Shown: positions 35,692 to 44,389 of the stretch, one piece after another
Layout: each line of letters begins with the position of its first letter
Position numbering within the stretch: the first letter of the stretch is position 1
From: Bin5 sp965220715
GTDB taxonomy: Bacteria; Chloroflexota; Anaerolineae; Caldilineales; Caldilineaceae
Direction: 5' to 3'
Assembly (NCBI GenBank): GCA_965220715.1
Contig: OZ244843.1
Span: 1,984,001 to 2,048,000, forward strand
DNA: 64,000 nucleotides
The notes under the pieces: generated by a model
Told to the model about the DNA's origin: nothing
The model's database searches: none
Seen by the model: the letters and a program-made list of their open reading frames with translations, nothing else
Translations under genes and position numbers: made by a program

Positions 35692-36870
35692 TCAGTACGA
35701 ACGCGGCAGCCCCAGCACATGCTGCGCCAGATAAGACAGCACCAGGTTATTGGAGACCGGCGCGATCTGGTACAGCTTGGCCTCGCGGAACTTGCGCTCC
35801 ACATCGTGTTCTCTGGCAAAGCCGAAGCCGCCGTGCGTCTCCAGGCACACGTTGGCCGCCTCCCACGCCGCGTCCGCCGCCAGCATCTTCGCCATGTTCG
35901 CCTCCGCGCCGCAAGCGCTCCCGCTGTCAAACAGCTGCGCCGCCTGCCAGCGCATCAGGTCCGCCGCCCGCAGATTCGCATACGCCTGCGCAATCGGGAA
36001 CTGCACACCCTGGTTCTGCCCGATCGGCCGGTCAAAAACAATGCGCTCGTTCGCGTACTCGACCGAACGCTCGATAAACCAGCCCCCGTCCCCCACCGAC
36101 TCTGCCGCAATCAAAATGCGCTCCGCGTTCATGCCGTCCAATATATAGCGGAAGCCCTTGCCCTCCTCGCCGATGCGGTTGGCCGCCGGCACCCGCAGGC
36201 CGTCGAAAAAGATCTCGGTCGTGTGATGGTTAATCATCGTCTCAAGTGGCCGGATCGTCAACCCGCGCTCGTCGGCCCCACGCAGATCAACCAGGAAGAG
36301 CGACAGCCCCTCCGTGCGTTTCTCTACCGCCTCCAGCGCTGTTGTCCGCGCCAGCAGCAGCATTAAATCCGAATACTCGGCGCGGCTCGTCCAGATCTTC
36401 TGGCCCGTGATCACATACTCGTCGCCATCCCGCTCCGCCCGCGTCTGGATGCGCGTCGTGTCCGACCCTGCCGTCGGCTCTGTTACACCAAATGCCTGCA
36501 GCCGCAAACGCCCTTCCGCCAGAGGCGGCAGCCACCGTTCCCGCTGCTCCGCCGAGCCGTGCCGTACCAGCGCCCCCATAATATACATCTGCGCGTGGCA
36601 CACACCCGCGTTCCCCCCGCTGCGGTTCACCTCCTCCAGGATCACCGACGCCTCCGCAATCGACGCGCCCCCGCCCCCATACTCCTCCGGGATCAGCGCC
36701 GCCAAAAAGCCCGCCGCCGTCATCGCCTCCACAAATTCAACCGGATATCCCCGCTCCCCATCCAGCCGCCGCCAATACTCCCCCGGAAATTGCGCGCACA
36801 ACTGCCGCACGCCCCGCCGCAGGTCGGTGTTTTTTCCTGTTGTGTCGATTTCAATCTCTGGTGGTGACAT
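35692..36870 (-). CDS. Acyl-CoA dehydrogenase
   Basis: FAD-dependent alpha,beta-dehydrogenase of acyl-CoA esters, 392 residues. It shows FLAALIPEEYGGGGASIAEAS, LQAFGVTEPTAGSDTTRIQTRAERDGDEYVITGQKIWTS and LETHGGFGFAREHDVERKFREAKLYQIAPVSNNL. The usual C-terminal catalytic Glu (in a YEGT-like motif) is absent. A Glu in GMNAERILIAA matches the alternative base position used in isovaleryl-CoA and long-chain dehydrogenases. This points to a branched or unusual acyl substrate. First gene of the unit with the CoA transferase and MaoC. Confidence 0.9.
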   Translation of the reverse strand: MSPPEIEIDTTGKNTDLRRGVRQLCAQFPGEYWRRLDGERGYPVEFVEAMTAAGFLAALIPEEYGGGGASIAEASVILEEVNRSGGNAGVCHAQMYIMGALVRHGSAEQRERWLPPLAEGRLRLQAFGVTEPTAGSDTTRIQTRAERDGDEYVITGQKIWTSRAEYSDLMLLLARTTALEAVEKRTEGLSLFLVDLRGADERGLTIRPLETMINHHTTEIFFDGLRVPAANRIGEEGKGFRYILDGMNAERILIAAESVGDGGWFIERSVEYANERIVFDRPIGQNQGVQFPIAQAYANLRAADLMRWQAAQLFDSGSACGAEANMAKMLAADAAWEAANVCLETHGGFGFAREHDVERKFREAKLYQIAPVSNNLVLSYLAQHVLGLPRSY

Positions 36871-37134
36871 CTTTGCCTTTAAGATGCTGGGTGGTCGCTA
36901 TAAGACTATGTCCTACGGCGAATACTCCGGTGAATTTACAAAGTCAATCCTAATGGAATGGTTGCGATATCAACAATCGTCCACCCAGGTAGCCTCCGAA
37001 TTCATCTCAAACAGAGGCAATAAATTCAAGTTCTTGTCATTGATGTAGCATTGAAGAAGCATTGTAATATATAGACAACTCTGTGGGTATAGCAGTGAAT
37101 CGGATTGTTAATCTTCTGAGCGAGGAGCGAACAC

Positions 37135-37446
37135 GTGATAAAAAACGATACTGAAGTTCCTTCATATCAGGAAGGGTCGAAGTTCCCGTGGGTCATTGGC
37201 TTGGAAGCACGCGACAAATATAAGCTCTGGCTCCGCTATTCAGACGGCACTGAAGGCGTAGTTGATCTGTCCGACATGGCCCATACCGAGCTGTTTTCCG
37301 ACTGGCAGAAACCAGGCGCATTTGAACAGGTCAAATTAGGGGAATATGGCGAGGTCATATGGACAGAAGATGCCGCCCTTTGCGCTGATTCCCTGTATCT
37401 TGACCTGACAAATCGGTCGTTCATCTCATCCTACGGCCTGCGCTGA
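37135..37446 (+). CDS. DUF2442 domain protein
   Basis: A 103-residue protein starting at GTG 37135, with GAGGAG seven bases upstream. It shows YKLWLRYSDGTEGVVDLSDM, AFEQVKLGEYGEVIWTEDAALCADSLY, the typical DUF2442 pattern. Such proteins are often found beside DUF4160 partners or toxin-antitoxin genes and may act like antitoxins or small DNA-binding proteins, but no function is established. No partner gene is adjacent here. The 264 bases upstream (36871-37134) show nothing recognisable. Confidence 0.8.
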   Translation: MIKNDTEVPSYQEGSKFPWVIGLEARDKYKLWLRYSDGTEGVVDLSDMAHTELFSDWQKPGAFEQVKLGEYGEVIWTEDAALCADSLYLDLTNRSFISSYGLR

Positions 37447-37663
37447 GTTTCGGAAGCACAAGCCGTCTCGAAAAACATCTTCAGTGCCACCTTCACATTG
37501 GCCCTTGCCTAGGCTACCGTTGCTCCCCGGTTGGCGATGTTTTGCTCCAGGAAAAGGGCGAAGTAGGCGTCCCCTTCACGTTCGGTGTTGGCTGTCAACT
37601 GTCTGAGCATTGGGGACTCATGTCTTTGATTCTTGTCATTCCGCACGCCTGTAATTGCATTCC

Positions 37664-38650
37664 TTACTTCCTACTGAAGCCTTTGTTGCCACTTTCTCTC
37701 ACTTGTGTGGAATCAATTTGCCATTGCGGTGTCTCAAAGAGACTTTCGCCAGCATTCCAGTATAGTCCCCCTATTCGGGCCCGGAATCGAAAATGCATGA
37801 AATCGTTGTCGGTTGTATCGTCCTTAACTCTGTCAACGAAGCTGTGTAACACACGCGGCATGGAAAGTACCGGAGGCAAAGCGAGAGTCGGCTGTTTGAT
37901 TTGAAGAGGCTGGCCATTCGCATCGTAATACAGGAGGTCGATATATTGGTTGATGTTTATGAAGGTGTCTCTTCGCCGCCATGGGATAAGACTGTTGATT
38001 TGCACTAAGTCATTGCACTCTCCTTTGGCCGCTTCAATGTGAAGTTCGCGGAGGCGAAAGTCGATTCGCTGTTTCACAGTGTTCAGACCGTGATTCGTAA
38101 ATACTCTGGCCAGTAGAATATCGGTCAAGGCGGACCAGATTTCGAGCATGGCGCCGGGATGGGTCGTCGGCGGCATTTTGCCTTCAAGTAGGAAGTAGCG
38201 CCAAGTATTATAGCCGGGGACAGGCTTTTCAGACTGGGAGTAGCCTTGGTCAATTTTGTCCAGGAAGATTTCGACAGTTTCTGGCAGAATATAGTTATGA
38301 AGAGAACGATAGATGGCGTAGGAAAAGCGGAGAACATGCTGCTCTTCTGGAGCAAGTTTCCTGAAGAGCTTGCCTAACCAATGCGTCTTCCTATCGATAA
38401 TTCCCCTCATCTCCAAGAGGCACTTCATTGACTGTTCAATGCCGGAGTAACAGCAAGTGACAGTACTCCATGCTGCTATGGCGTCATACTCGGCGAACAT
38501 ATCTCGTTGGATGGGACGCTCGTGGTAGGAGCGATATTGCTTGTACTGAGCCTCAATGAGTCTACTGGCCGGCCGAAAGAACTCTTCCTTGCCCAAGGAA
38601 TCTAGGGGCTGGATTTTTTTCATTCCATCGCTCACAGTCAGTTCTCCCAA
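37664..38650 (-). CDS. Unknown protein at the end of a type I restriction operon
   Basis: A 328-residue soluble protein with no family recognised. Its start (38650, MGELTVSDGMKK) overlaps the hsdS end by 13 bases, so translation is probably coupled. The sequence is rich in aromatic and charged residues and mostly helical (AYDAIAAWSTVTCCYSGIEQSMKCLLEMRG-like first helices, then LHNYILPETVEIFLDKID). A C-terminal basic part reads DFMHFRFRARIGG. The overlap makes a functional link with restriction-modification likely, for example an accessory or anti-phage protein. A HEPN-type fold was considered, but no clear RxxxxH motif is present. Confidence 0.6.
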   Translation of the reverse strand: MGELTVSDGMKKIQPLDSLGKEEFFRPASRLIEAQYKQYRSYHERPIQRDMFAEYDAIAAWSTVTCCYSGIEQSMKCLLEMRGIIDRKTHWLGKLFRKLAPEEQHVLRFSYAIYRSLHNYILPETVEIFLDKIDQGYSQSEKPVPGYNTWRYFLLEGKMPPTTHPGAMLEIWSALTDILLARVFTNHGLNTVKQRIDFRLRELHIEAAKGECNDLVQINSLIPWRRRDTFININQYIDLLYYDANGQPLQIKQPTLALPPVLSMPRVLHSFVDRVKDDTTDNDFMHFRFRARIGGLYWNAGESLFETPQWQIDSTQVRESGNKGFSRK

Positions 38651-39717
38651 ACTCGGGCAATCGCATTCCGAATCTTCTTCTCGAAACGTTCTATCAACTC
38701 CCGGTTTGCGTCAACAAGTGCTTGCTCGGCTTCAATCTCTTCGACAATGGCTTGCTGGGTATCGAGTGGTGGGAGAGGGAATTTGATTTGCTTCAATGCG
38801 TTGCCATTGAACTGAGGTTGTCCTCCACCAGTCACCAGAATTTTCGCCTGATTCCAGTAGGCATCACTCTGGGCAAAAGCCCAATAGTAATATGGGTTTA
38901 CCTGTTTCGATGGAAAACGGAGTCTAATCAGATAAGAAGCAAATACTGCTGCAAAGTCCTCCTCAAATATCATTGTCTTACCATAAGTAGCTCCAGTCCG
39001 AGCGATGAGAATATCCCCCTTCTGAAGCATTGAATCTCGCGCTTTGGTGGTCATTTCAATGAACTTAGGATCATCTGAACGTAGTGTTCCGTACTCAGAG
39101 ATATCAGTGATTCGAATGAATCTGGCGTCCCCTTGATTCTGTGCCTTCTCGGTAAAACCATATTCTGGTTTAGCAAGTTCTGCAATCTCCACCATCGGCC
39201 AGTCCGGATCTACATGAATACGCGGACGGTAGTTCTCGACGACTGCCCGCGCCCCGTCAATGACCTTCTGGTAGCCTTCGATCTCCGCGACGATCTCCTG
39301 CTGCACTTCCAGCTGCGGCAGAGGCATCTGGATCTTTTCAATGTCTCCTTTGTTTATTGAGGCGAAGGCTGCTCCTGCACTACCGGTAATTTCTGACGCC
39401 ATACCTCGAAGAACATAGAATGCAAACTTCGAATGTAAGTAACCATCACGTGGTCGGATCGCGGCGAGGCCGCGGCCTATGCAGATTCGTTGAGATGTAA
39501 AGTTAACTGGGCCAACTGGCGCCCTCACGGACATGAGAATATCATTCTGTTCTGCGAATCTTCGCGGATCGATTGTCCACTTGACAGGCTCTCCGATCAA
39601 CATATCACCAAATTCAGTCTTGCCCTGATAGAAAGGCGTTCCGACACCTGCTCCGTTATAGGACTTTCCAGGCGGAGACTGGCCCGAGATTATCTCGGCA
39701 ACATCCCCCAAAGCCAC
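38638..39717 (-). CDS. hsdS: Type I restriction system specificity subunit HsdS
   Basis: Target-recognition subunit of 359 residues with the two-fold repeated layout. The first recognition domain begins VALGDVAEIISGQSPPGKSYNG and ends in the conserved helix LPQLEVQQEIVAEIEGYQKVID. The second begins WPMVEIAELAKPEYGF and ends LPPLDTQQAIVEEIEAEQALVDANRELIERFEKKIR. The start is a GTG at 39717. No ATG lies between it and the hsdM stop, and the same frame runs back without a stop to the hsdM TAG at 39762-39760. The length is slightly short for two full domains (about 400), and the first domain looks reduced. Confidence 0.87.
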   Translation of the reverse strand: MALGDVAEIISGQSPPGKSYNGAGVGTPFYQGKTEFGDMLIGEPVKWTIDPRRFAEQNDILMSVRAPVGPVNFTSQRICIGRGLAAIRPRDGYLHSKFAFYVLRGMASEITGSAGAAFASINKGDIEKIQMPLPQLEVQQEIVAEIEGYQKVIDGARAVVENYRPRIHVDPDWPMVEIAELAKPEYGFTEKAQNQGDARFIRITDISEYGTLRSDDPKFIEMTTKARDSMLQKGDILIARTGATYGKTMIFEEDFAAVFASYLIRLRFPSKQVNPYYYWAFAQSDAYWNQAKILVTGGGQPQFNGNALKQIKFPLPPLDTQQAIVEEIEAEQALVDANRELIERFEKKIRNAIARVWEN

Positions 39718-39759
39718 AATCGGAAAGCTTGACGATGCAATCGTGGTTTTCCGATATCG

Positions 39760-41139
39760 CTACCCGCTCAGATTGTACTCCCCTTCCTCGGCGACCCTCT
39801 CCTTTTCAACAATCAGCCCGTTTCTCGGTTGCGTTCCACTCGCCGCGTATTCCGCCCCGCGTTCCGCCGCCAAGGCGACCGCAGCCTGCTGGGAATCGCC
39901 CGCCCGCAACAGCTGCAAGTATGCCACAATTTCATCCCGTACTTGCGGCAGCTCATTCTCCTCAATCGGACGCCGCTGCGCGCCCAGGTCGAAGCCGTCG
40001 TTCTCCACCTTGAAAAACGCGATCCGGTCCGTCTTCCTCGCCAGCGCCTTGTCCAGCAACAGGATCGACGTCTTGACCCCTGAGTAGGGATTGAAGACCC
40101 CTGCCGGCAGCGACACGACCGCCACTAGACACTCCTCCACCAACTTCTTGCGCAACTGCTTGTGTGCGTTCTGGCTCTGGAAGATGATCCCTTCCGGCAC
40201 GATAATTCCCGCTCTCCCGCCCGCGTTCAGATGCTCGGCCATGTAGTCCACGAACAGAACTTCGCTGCGCTTGGATTTTACCGAAAACCGGTTGTGCGGC
40301 CGGATCCCCCCTTTCGGCGACATGAAAGGCGGGTTGGCCAGGATCACATCGGCGAACTCGTTCCAGCGCTCCTCGCTGGTCAGCGTGTCGTACTCGTAAA
40401 TGTGGGGATCGACAAGGCCGTGCAAATACATATTCACCAGCGACAGCCGCACCATGTCAGGCGAGATGTCGTAACCCATCAAGTTCCTTGCCAGCCGTGC
40501 CCGATCGTCGGGCGTCAGCGTGCTGTTACCGTTGGCGTCTGTGTTGGCGTCAAAGATATGCTTGTACGACGAGATAAGGAAGCCCGCCGTCCCGCAGGCT
40601 GGGTCAAGCACCACATCCTCCTTCTTCGGGTCCACGATCGACACAATGAAGTCGATGATATGCCGCGGCGTGCGGAACTGCCCCGCGTCGCCCTGCGAAT
40701 CCATCACCGAAAGCAGATACTCGAACGCGTCCCCCAGCCGCTCCGAGTTGTCATAAGTGAAGCCGTCGATCTCCTTCAGAAAGACCCGCAGCGTCTCTGG
40801 ATCGCGATAGGGTAGAAAGGCGTTGCTGAAAATGTCCCGGAACAGTTGCGGTATGCCCGCGTTCTGGTCCATACGCTCGATCGCCTCAGCGTAAAGACCG
40901 AGCATCTCGTGGCCCCCCAAGCCCGGCTGCATCAATTTAGCCCACCCGTATCGACCAAACTCCCCGGCGAAGTACTTCCGCTTACCGCCGAATTCCTCGC
41001 TCTCGGCGTCAATGTCGTCCATAAATTTGTAGATAAGCGCAATCGTGATCTGCTCGACTTGGCTTTTGGGATCTGGCACTTTACCAACGAGAATATCGCG
41101 GGCGGTGTCAATGCGGCGCTTGGTGTCGGCGTCTAGCAT
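39760..41139 (-). CDS. hsdM: Type I restriction system DNA methyltransferase HsdM
   Basis: N6-adenine methyltransferase subunit of 459 residues. SAM-binding motif I is VLDPACGTAGFL and the catalytic motif IV is ILANPPFM. GQFRTPRHIIDFIVSIVDP precedes them as in HsdM. The N-terminal helical domain (IALIYKFMDDIDAESEEFGG) and the C-terminal region (FNPYSGVKTSILLLDKALARKTDRIAFFKVENDGFDLG) are typical. The start lies 9 bases after hsdR. It methylates the host site together with HsdS and forms the restriction complex with HsdR. Confidence 0.93.
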   Translation of the reverse strand: MLDADTKRRIDTARDILVGKVPDPKSQVEQITIALIYKFMDDIDAESEEFGGKRKYFAGEFGRYGWAKLMQPGLGGHEMLGLYAEAIERMDQNAGIPQLFRDIFSNAFLPYRDPETLRVFLKEIDGFTYDNSERLGDAFEYLLSVMDSQGDAGQFRTPRHIIDFIVSIVDPKKEDVVLDPACGTAGFLISSYKHIFDANTDANGNSTLTPDDRARLARNLMGYDISPDMVRLSLVNMYLHGLVDPHIYEYDTLTSEERWNEFADVILANPPFMSPKGGIRPHNRFSVKSKRSEVLFVDYMAEHLNAGGRAGIIVPEGIIFQSQNAHKQLRKKLVEECLVAVVSLPAGVFNPYSGVKTSILLLDKALARKTDRIAFFKVENDGFDLGAQRRPIEENELPQVRDEIVAYLQLLRAGDSQQAAVALAAERGAEYAASGTQPRNGLIVEKERVAEEGEYNLSG

Positions 41140-41148
41140 GATTATCCT

Positions 41149-43686
41149 CTAGGCGGCAAACTGGTTCAGGGATACGTAGTCCTTCACATAATCAGGAACG
41201 AGCGTCCGATATTTCTCGGGCACGGCGCGGAAGTCCCCGAAAGAGAAGACAGCGTTAGTGGCCAAGTCAGGAAATAGTTTGGCATCAACGATGTGACGGG
41301 TGAGATCGCTGGTGACATAGGCTTTGAAGTATGCTTTTATTACCGGAATCGACTGAGCCTCTTCCGGCTTGTGGTCGGTTACGAACTTGTCGAACTCCTC
41401 TTCCAGCAACTCGTCCTTGGACTTGAACCCTGGTATGAGGCCGAAGACCCGCTCAAGGATCTCCCGTAAGGTCACGCGGCGGTCCACCGCCGCGGCCTTT
41501 CGCAGATTGTCCAGCGTGTAGAACTCCTCCGGTTTGTCCATTAGTTCACTGTTCACATAGTCGATGACCCGGTCCCACTGGCCTGCCTCCACTGCCTCGG
41601 CAACGGTTTCATCCTCCCGCACAGTTTCCGCGAACTTCTCGAACAACATCCTGTCGATCTTCAATCCCCTGGGTCCAATCTTCTCTTCGCGGAGTGTCGA
41701 AAGAAGATCGCCGCCCATGTACTCGTAGGCCTCGAAAGAGCCAACGGGCCCCGTGCCGTCTATATCTGGGAGTTCTCCCGAAGAAACAGGCAACTTGAGA
41801 ACTTGGTCATAGTCAAACTCGGTCTCGAAGTACTCATAGTTGCCAAAAAAGTCGAAGAGTTTGAACTCTGTCTTCTCCGACTGGGCAACCTCTTCTTTTT
41901 GACGCTCGTCGCGCAACTGATCCAGAAAGCTGTGCCGTCGCGTGCCCCGCCCCTTGATCTGAACGAAATCGGTCGGCGAGAATATGGGGCGAAACAGTCC
42001 CAGGTTCAGGATATCCGTGCAGTCGTATCCCGTCGTCATCATGCCGACGGTAACGCAGACCCGGGTCTTGCTTGTGTGGTAATCCGGCAGGATATTGCCT
42101 GACCCCATAAGATTATTGTTGGCAAAGTTGATCGTGAACCGTTGGGCGTCGGCGATCTGCGACGTGACTTGCACGGCAAAATCCGACTTGTACCTTCCCG
42201 GATACAATATGTCGGCCATCTCGTTAAGAGTCTGCGTCAACCGGGCCGCGTGCTTTTGGCTGACTGCGAATACAATTGACTTGCCAATCTCATTGCTTAC
42301 TGGGTCCCGCAACGCATGCTGCAGGAATGCCTGACAAAAGACCTTGTTCGTCGCATCTGAGAAGAACTGCTTCTCAAACTGGCGCTGTTTGTATGTCTGT
42401 TCCTGCTCTTCTCCCGTGTCGTCGCTAACGGAAACGATGAATCCCTTCTCCGACAGCAGTTGCGTCGTCACCTTGGTGCGGGCGTCTACGACCGTTGGAT
42501 TAATCAGAAATCCTTCGCGCACGCCATCCAACAGGGAATACCTGAACGTAGGCTGACCACTCTCGCAGCCGAAGGTCCGGTATGTGTCCAGTAGCAGACG
42601 GCGCTCCGCCTCGCGCGGGTCCCGGTCGCTTCGGCCAGTCTTATCCGCATTCTTCAGATAATCCCGCGGCGTCGCTGTCAGGCCCAGCTTGTAGCCGACA
42701 AAAAAGTCAAACACAGCACGGGCGTTGCCGCTGATCGAACGGTGCGCCTCATCGGAAATCACCAAGTCGAAGTCGGTGGGCGAAAACAACCCCTGGTACT
42801 TGTTGTTGAACAGCAGCGACTGCACAGTGCTGACCACGATCTCGGCGCCCCGCCACTCGTCGCGGCGTTCCTTGTAAACCACCGTCTGGAAATCTGCCGA
42901 TAGCAGTCCGCTGAAGACCTTCCTTGCCTGCTCTTCAAGTTCGAGTCGGTCCACCAGGAAGAGCACGCGGCTGGCATTGCTGGTACGCAAAAACAGTTTA
43001 ATGATGGCCGCGGCGGTGAGCGTCTTTCCCGTGCCCGTCGCCATCTCGAACAGGAAACGGTCGTTGCCGTCCTGCACAGAGCGCTGCAACGCATGGACAG
43101 CCCTAAGTTGGTAGTCGCGCAAGAACCGCAAGCTGTTTGCATGGATGAAACCGGGCCGCTCATCCTCATTTATCCACGCCCCCACCGAAGCATAGTTGGG
43201 CCGCTGGCTGAGAACGATATAATCCGCCTCGACGCGTTCATCGATCAGCCTTCGGGGGTTAGGAGTGACCTTCTGGTAGCCGCTAACCGACTCCGGCGAA
43301 GGAAAAGCGGTAATAATATAGGGATTGCCGCGCTCCAAATCCCAAAAATAATGCAAGTTGCCGTTGGAAAGAATGACGAAGCGGCAGCTCTGCGAACGGG
43401 CGTACTTCCGCGCCTGCTCCTTGCCCACCAGCGGCTCCTTGTCCTCCGACTTTGCTTCCAGCACAATAAGCGGAAAGCCCTTGCTGTCAAGCAGCAGGAA
43501 GTCGACGAAGCCCTTACTCGTCTTCTCAAAGTCTTCCCCCAGGCCGTCCAGGTCCGACTTCTTGAGCGTCACACTTGCCTCAAGCCGAATGTTGGCCGGC
43601 CCATTCCCGTCATCAAAGAACCGCCATCCCGCCGCCTCTAGCAGCTTGTTGATTCTAACGCGCGCTGTGGCTTCTTTCATTTGCAT
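41149..43686 (-). CDS. hsdR: Type I restriction system motor/nuclease subunit HsdR (EcoEI-like)
   Basis: ATP-dependent translocase and nuclease of 845 residues. The N-terminal nuclease motif is Asp62 (FVDFLLLD) and Glu77-Ala-Lys79 (VLEAKSED). The SF2 helicase core has Walker A MATGTGKT (Lys221), LVDRLELEEQA, VSTVQSLL, DEAHRS, GLTATP and the RecA2 motifs TVGMMTTGYDCTDILNLGLFRPIFSPTDFVQIKGRGTRR. A C-terminal HsdM-interaction region follows. An alternative ATG two codons later (43680) is about as likely. It is the first gene of the hsdR-hsdM-hsdS unit, and all motifs appear intact. Confidence 0.93.
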   Translation of the reverse strand: MQMKEATARVRINKLLEAAGWRFFDDGNGPANIRLEASVTLKKSDLDGLGEDFEKTSKGFVDFLLLDSKGFPLIVLEAKSEDKEPLVGKEQARKYARSQSCRFVILSNGNLHYFWDLERGNPYIITAFPSPESVSGYQKVTPNPRRLIDERVEADYIVLSQRPNYASVGAWINEDERPGFIHANSLRFLRDYQLRAVHALQRSVQDGNDRFLFEMATGTGKTLTAAAIIKLFLRTSNASRVLFLVDRLELEEQARKVFSGLLSADFQTVVYKERRDEWRGAEIVVSTVQSLLFNNKYQGLFSPTDFDLVISDEAHRSISGNARAVFDFFVGYKLGLTATPRDYLKNADKTGRSDRDPREAERRLLLDTYRTFGCESGQPTFRYSLLDGVREGFLINPTVVDARTKVTTQLLSEKGFIVSVSDDTGEEQEQTYKQRQFEKQFFSDATNKVFCQAFLQHALRDPVSNEIGKSIVFAVSQKHAARLTQTLNEMADILYPGRYKSDFAVQVTSQIADAQRFTINFANNNLMGSGNILPDYHTSKTRVCVTVGMMTTGYDCTDILNLGLFRPIFSPTDFVQIKGRGTRRHSFLDQLRDERQKEEVAQSEKTEFKLFDFFGNYEYFETEFDYDQVLKLPVSSGELPDIDGTGPVGSFEAYEYMGGDLLSTLREEKIGPRGLKIDRMLFEKFAETVREDETVAEAVEAGQWDRVIDYVNSELMDKPEEFYTLDNLRKAAAVDRRVTLREILERVFGLIPGFKSKDELLEEEFDKFVTDHKPEEAQSIPVIKAYFKAYVTSDLTRHIVDAKLFPDLATNAVFSFGDFRAVPEKYRTLVPDYVKDYVSLNQFAA

Positions 43687-43767
43687 TCAACCTATGTGCC
43701 TCTACTTCAAAAGCACTAAAATTGCATCGCCCATGAAGAGGCGAAACGCTGGCAACACGATTCCAGC

Positions 43768-43812
43768 CAATCCTCTAATCCCTAAAGTCCCAGTTCAGAC
43801 AATTGTCAACTG
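43768..43812 (-). repeat. Degenerate single copy of the GGATT repeat family, 3' of the GxxExxY gene
   Basis: Minus strand: ATTGTCTGAACTGGGACTTT then AGGGATTAGAGGATTGGCTG. It aligns with GTTGTCTGAATCAGGATTTG and GGGATTTGAGGATTTTCGG of the 107-bp arrays, in the same orientation. It lies between hsdR and the stop of the GxxExxY gene. Confidence 0.55.
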
Positions 43813-43935
43813 TCCTGTCATCTCGGACTCTTTCCTTCAGTCTTCGTCATTTTGTCCGTGGGCAATTGTATTTCGTATCTTCTATCTTTTGCGATTGAGA
43901 AAATCGTCGTTGCCTGTGAAGGCGTGGTCTGCTCC

Positions 43936-44349
43936 TCATCTATCGGATTCACGGATTGCCGAATTTCGCGTTCCAGGGGTCCTGTGTCTATTGAATATCC
44001 TTTTATAGTCCAAACTCTCCGCCCCGAAGTTGATCAAGAGCCCGACATCAAATCCATAAGCCACTACATAATTTCTGGCCTGCGCAATATGTACATCCTC
44101 CAACGCAGTTAAAGCCTTTAACTCAACCACAACTTGATTAGCCACAACAAAGTCGGCCCTTCTCGAACCCACAGGAATCCCATCGTAAAAAATCGATTTC
44201 TCCACCTCCCGACCAAAAGACAAACCAGCCCGACTCATTTCAATCGCGAGGCATCTCTGGTAAATCGTCTCCTGAAACCCACTTCCGAGCGTACTATGCA
44301 CCTTCATCGCGCAACCAATAATCCTATATGTCAAATCATCCTTGATCAT
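43936..44349 (-). CDS. GxxExxY protein (PDDEXK_3 family nuclease-like)
   Basis: A 137-residue protein with the name-giving motif Gly24-x-x-Glu27-x-x-Tyr30 (GSGFQETIYQ). The PD-(D/E)XK-like core has Asp66 (SRRADFVV) and Glu76-Leu-Lys78 (VVVELKAL), followed by HIAQARNYVVAYGFDVGLLINFGAESLDYKRIF. Family members are small, often solitary genes of unknown role with predicted nuclease fold. The gene is flanked on both sides by the same GGATT-type repeat family, and the 107-bp array begins only about 40 bases upstream of its ATG. GAGAGG is nine bases before the start. The C-terminal tail after YKRIF (HRTPGTRNSAIRESDR) may be non-native. Confidence 0.82.
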   Translation of the reverse strand: MIKDDLTYRIIGCAMKVHSTLGSGFQETIYQRCLAIEMSRAGLSFGREVEKSIFYDGIPVGSRRADFVVANQVVVELKALTALEDVHIAQARNYVVAYGFDVGLLINFGAESLDYKRIFNRHRTPGTRNSAIRESDR

Positions 44350-44389
44350 CCCGTCAGTCCTCTCATCCCTTCCACCTCTTTTATCCTGT

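Noticed and set aside
34414..36366. A 650-codon open frame opposite the CoA transferase and acyl-CoA dehydrogenase genes
   Set aside because: Arg/His/Gln-rich shadow of two well-supported genes on the other strand. The same applies to 55393-57132, 46498-48012, 26175-27056 and 10576-11724.
37664..38650. HEPN-domain RNase for the unknown hsd-linked gene
   Set aside because: The nearest candidate motif, YRSLHNY, has only two residues between Arg and His, not the four to six expected.
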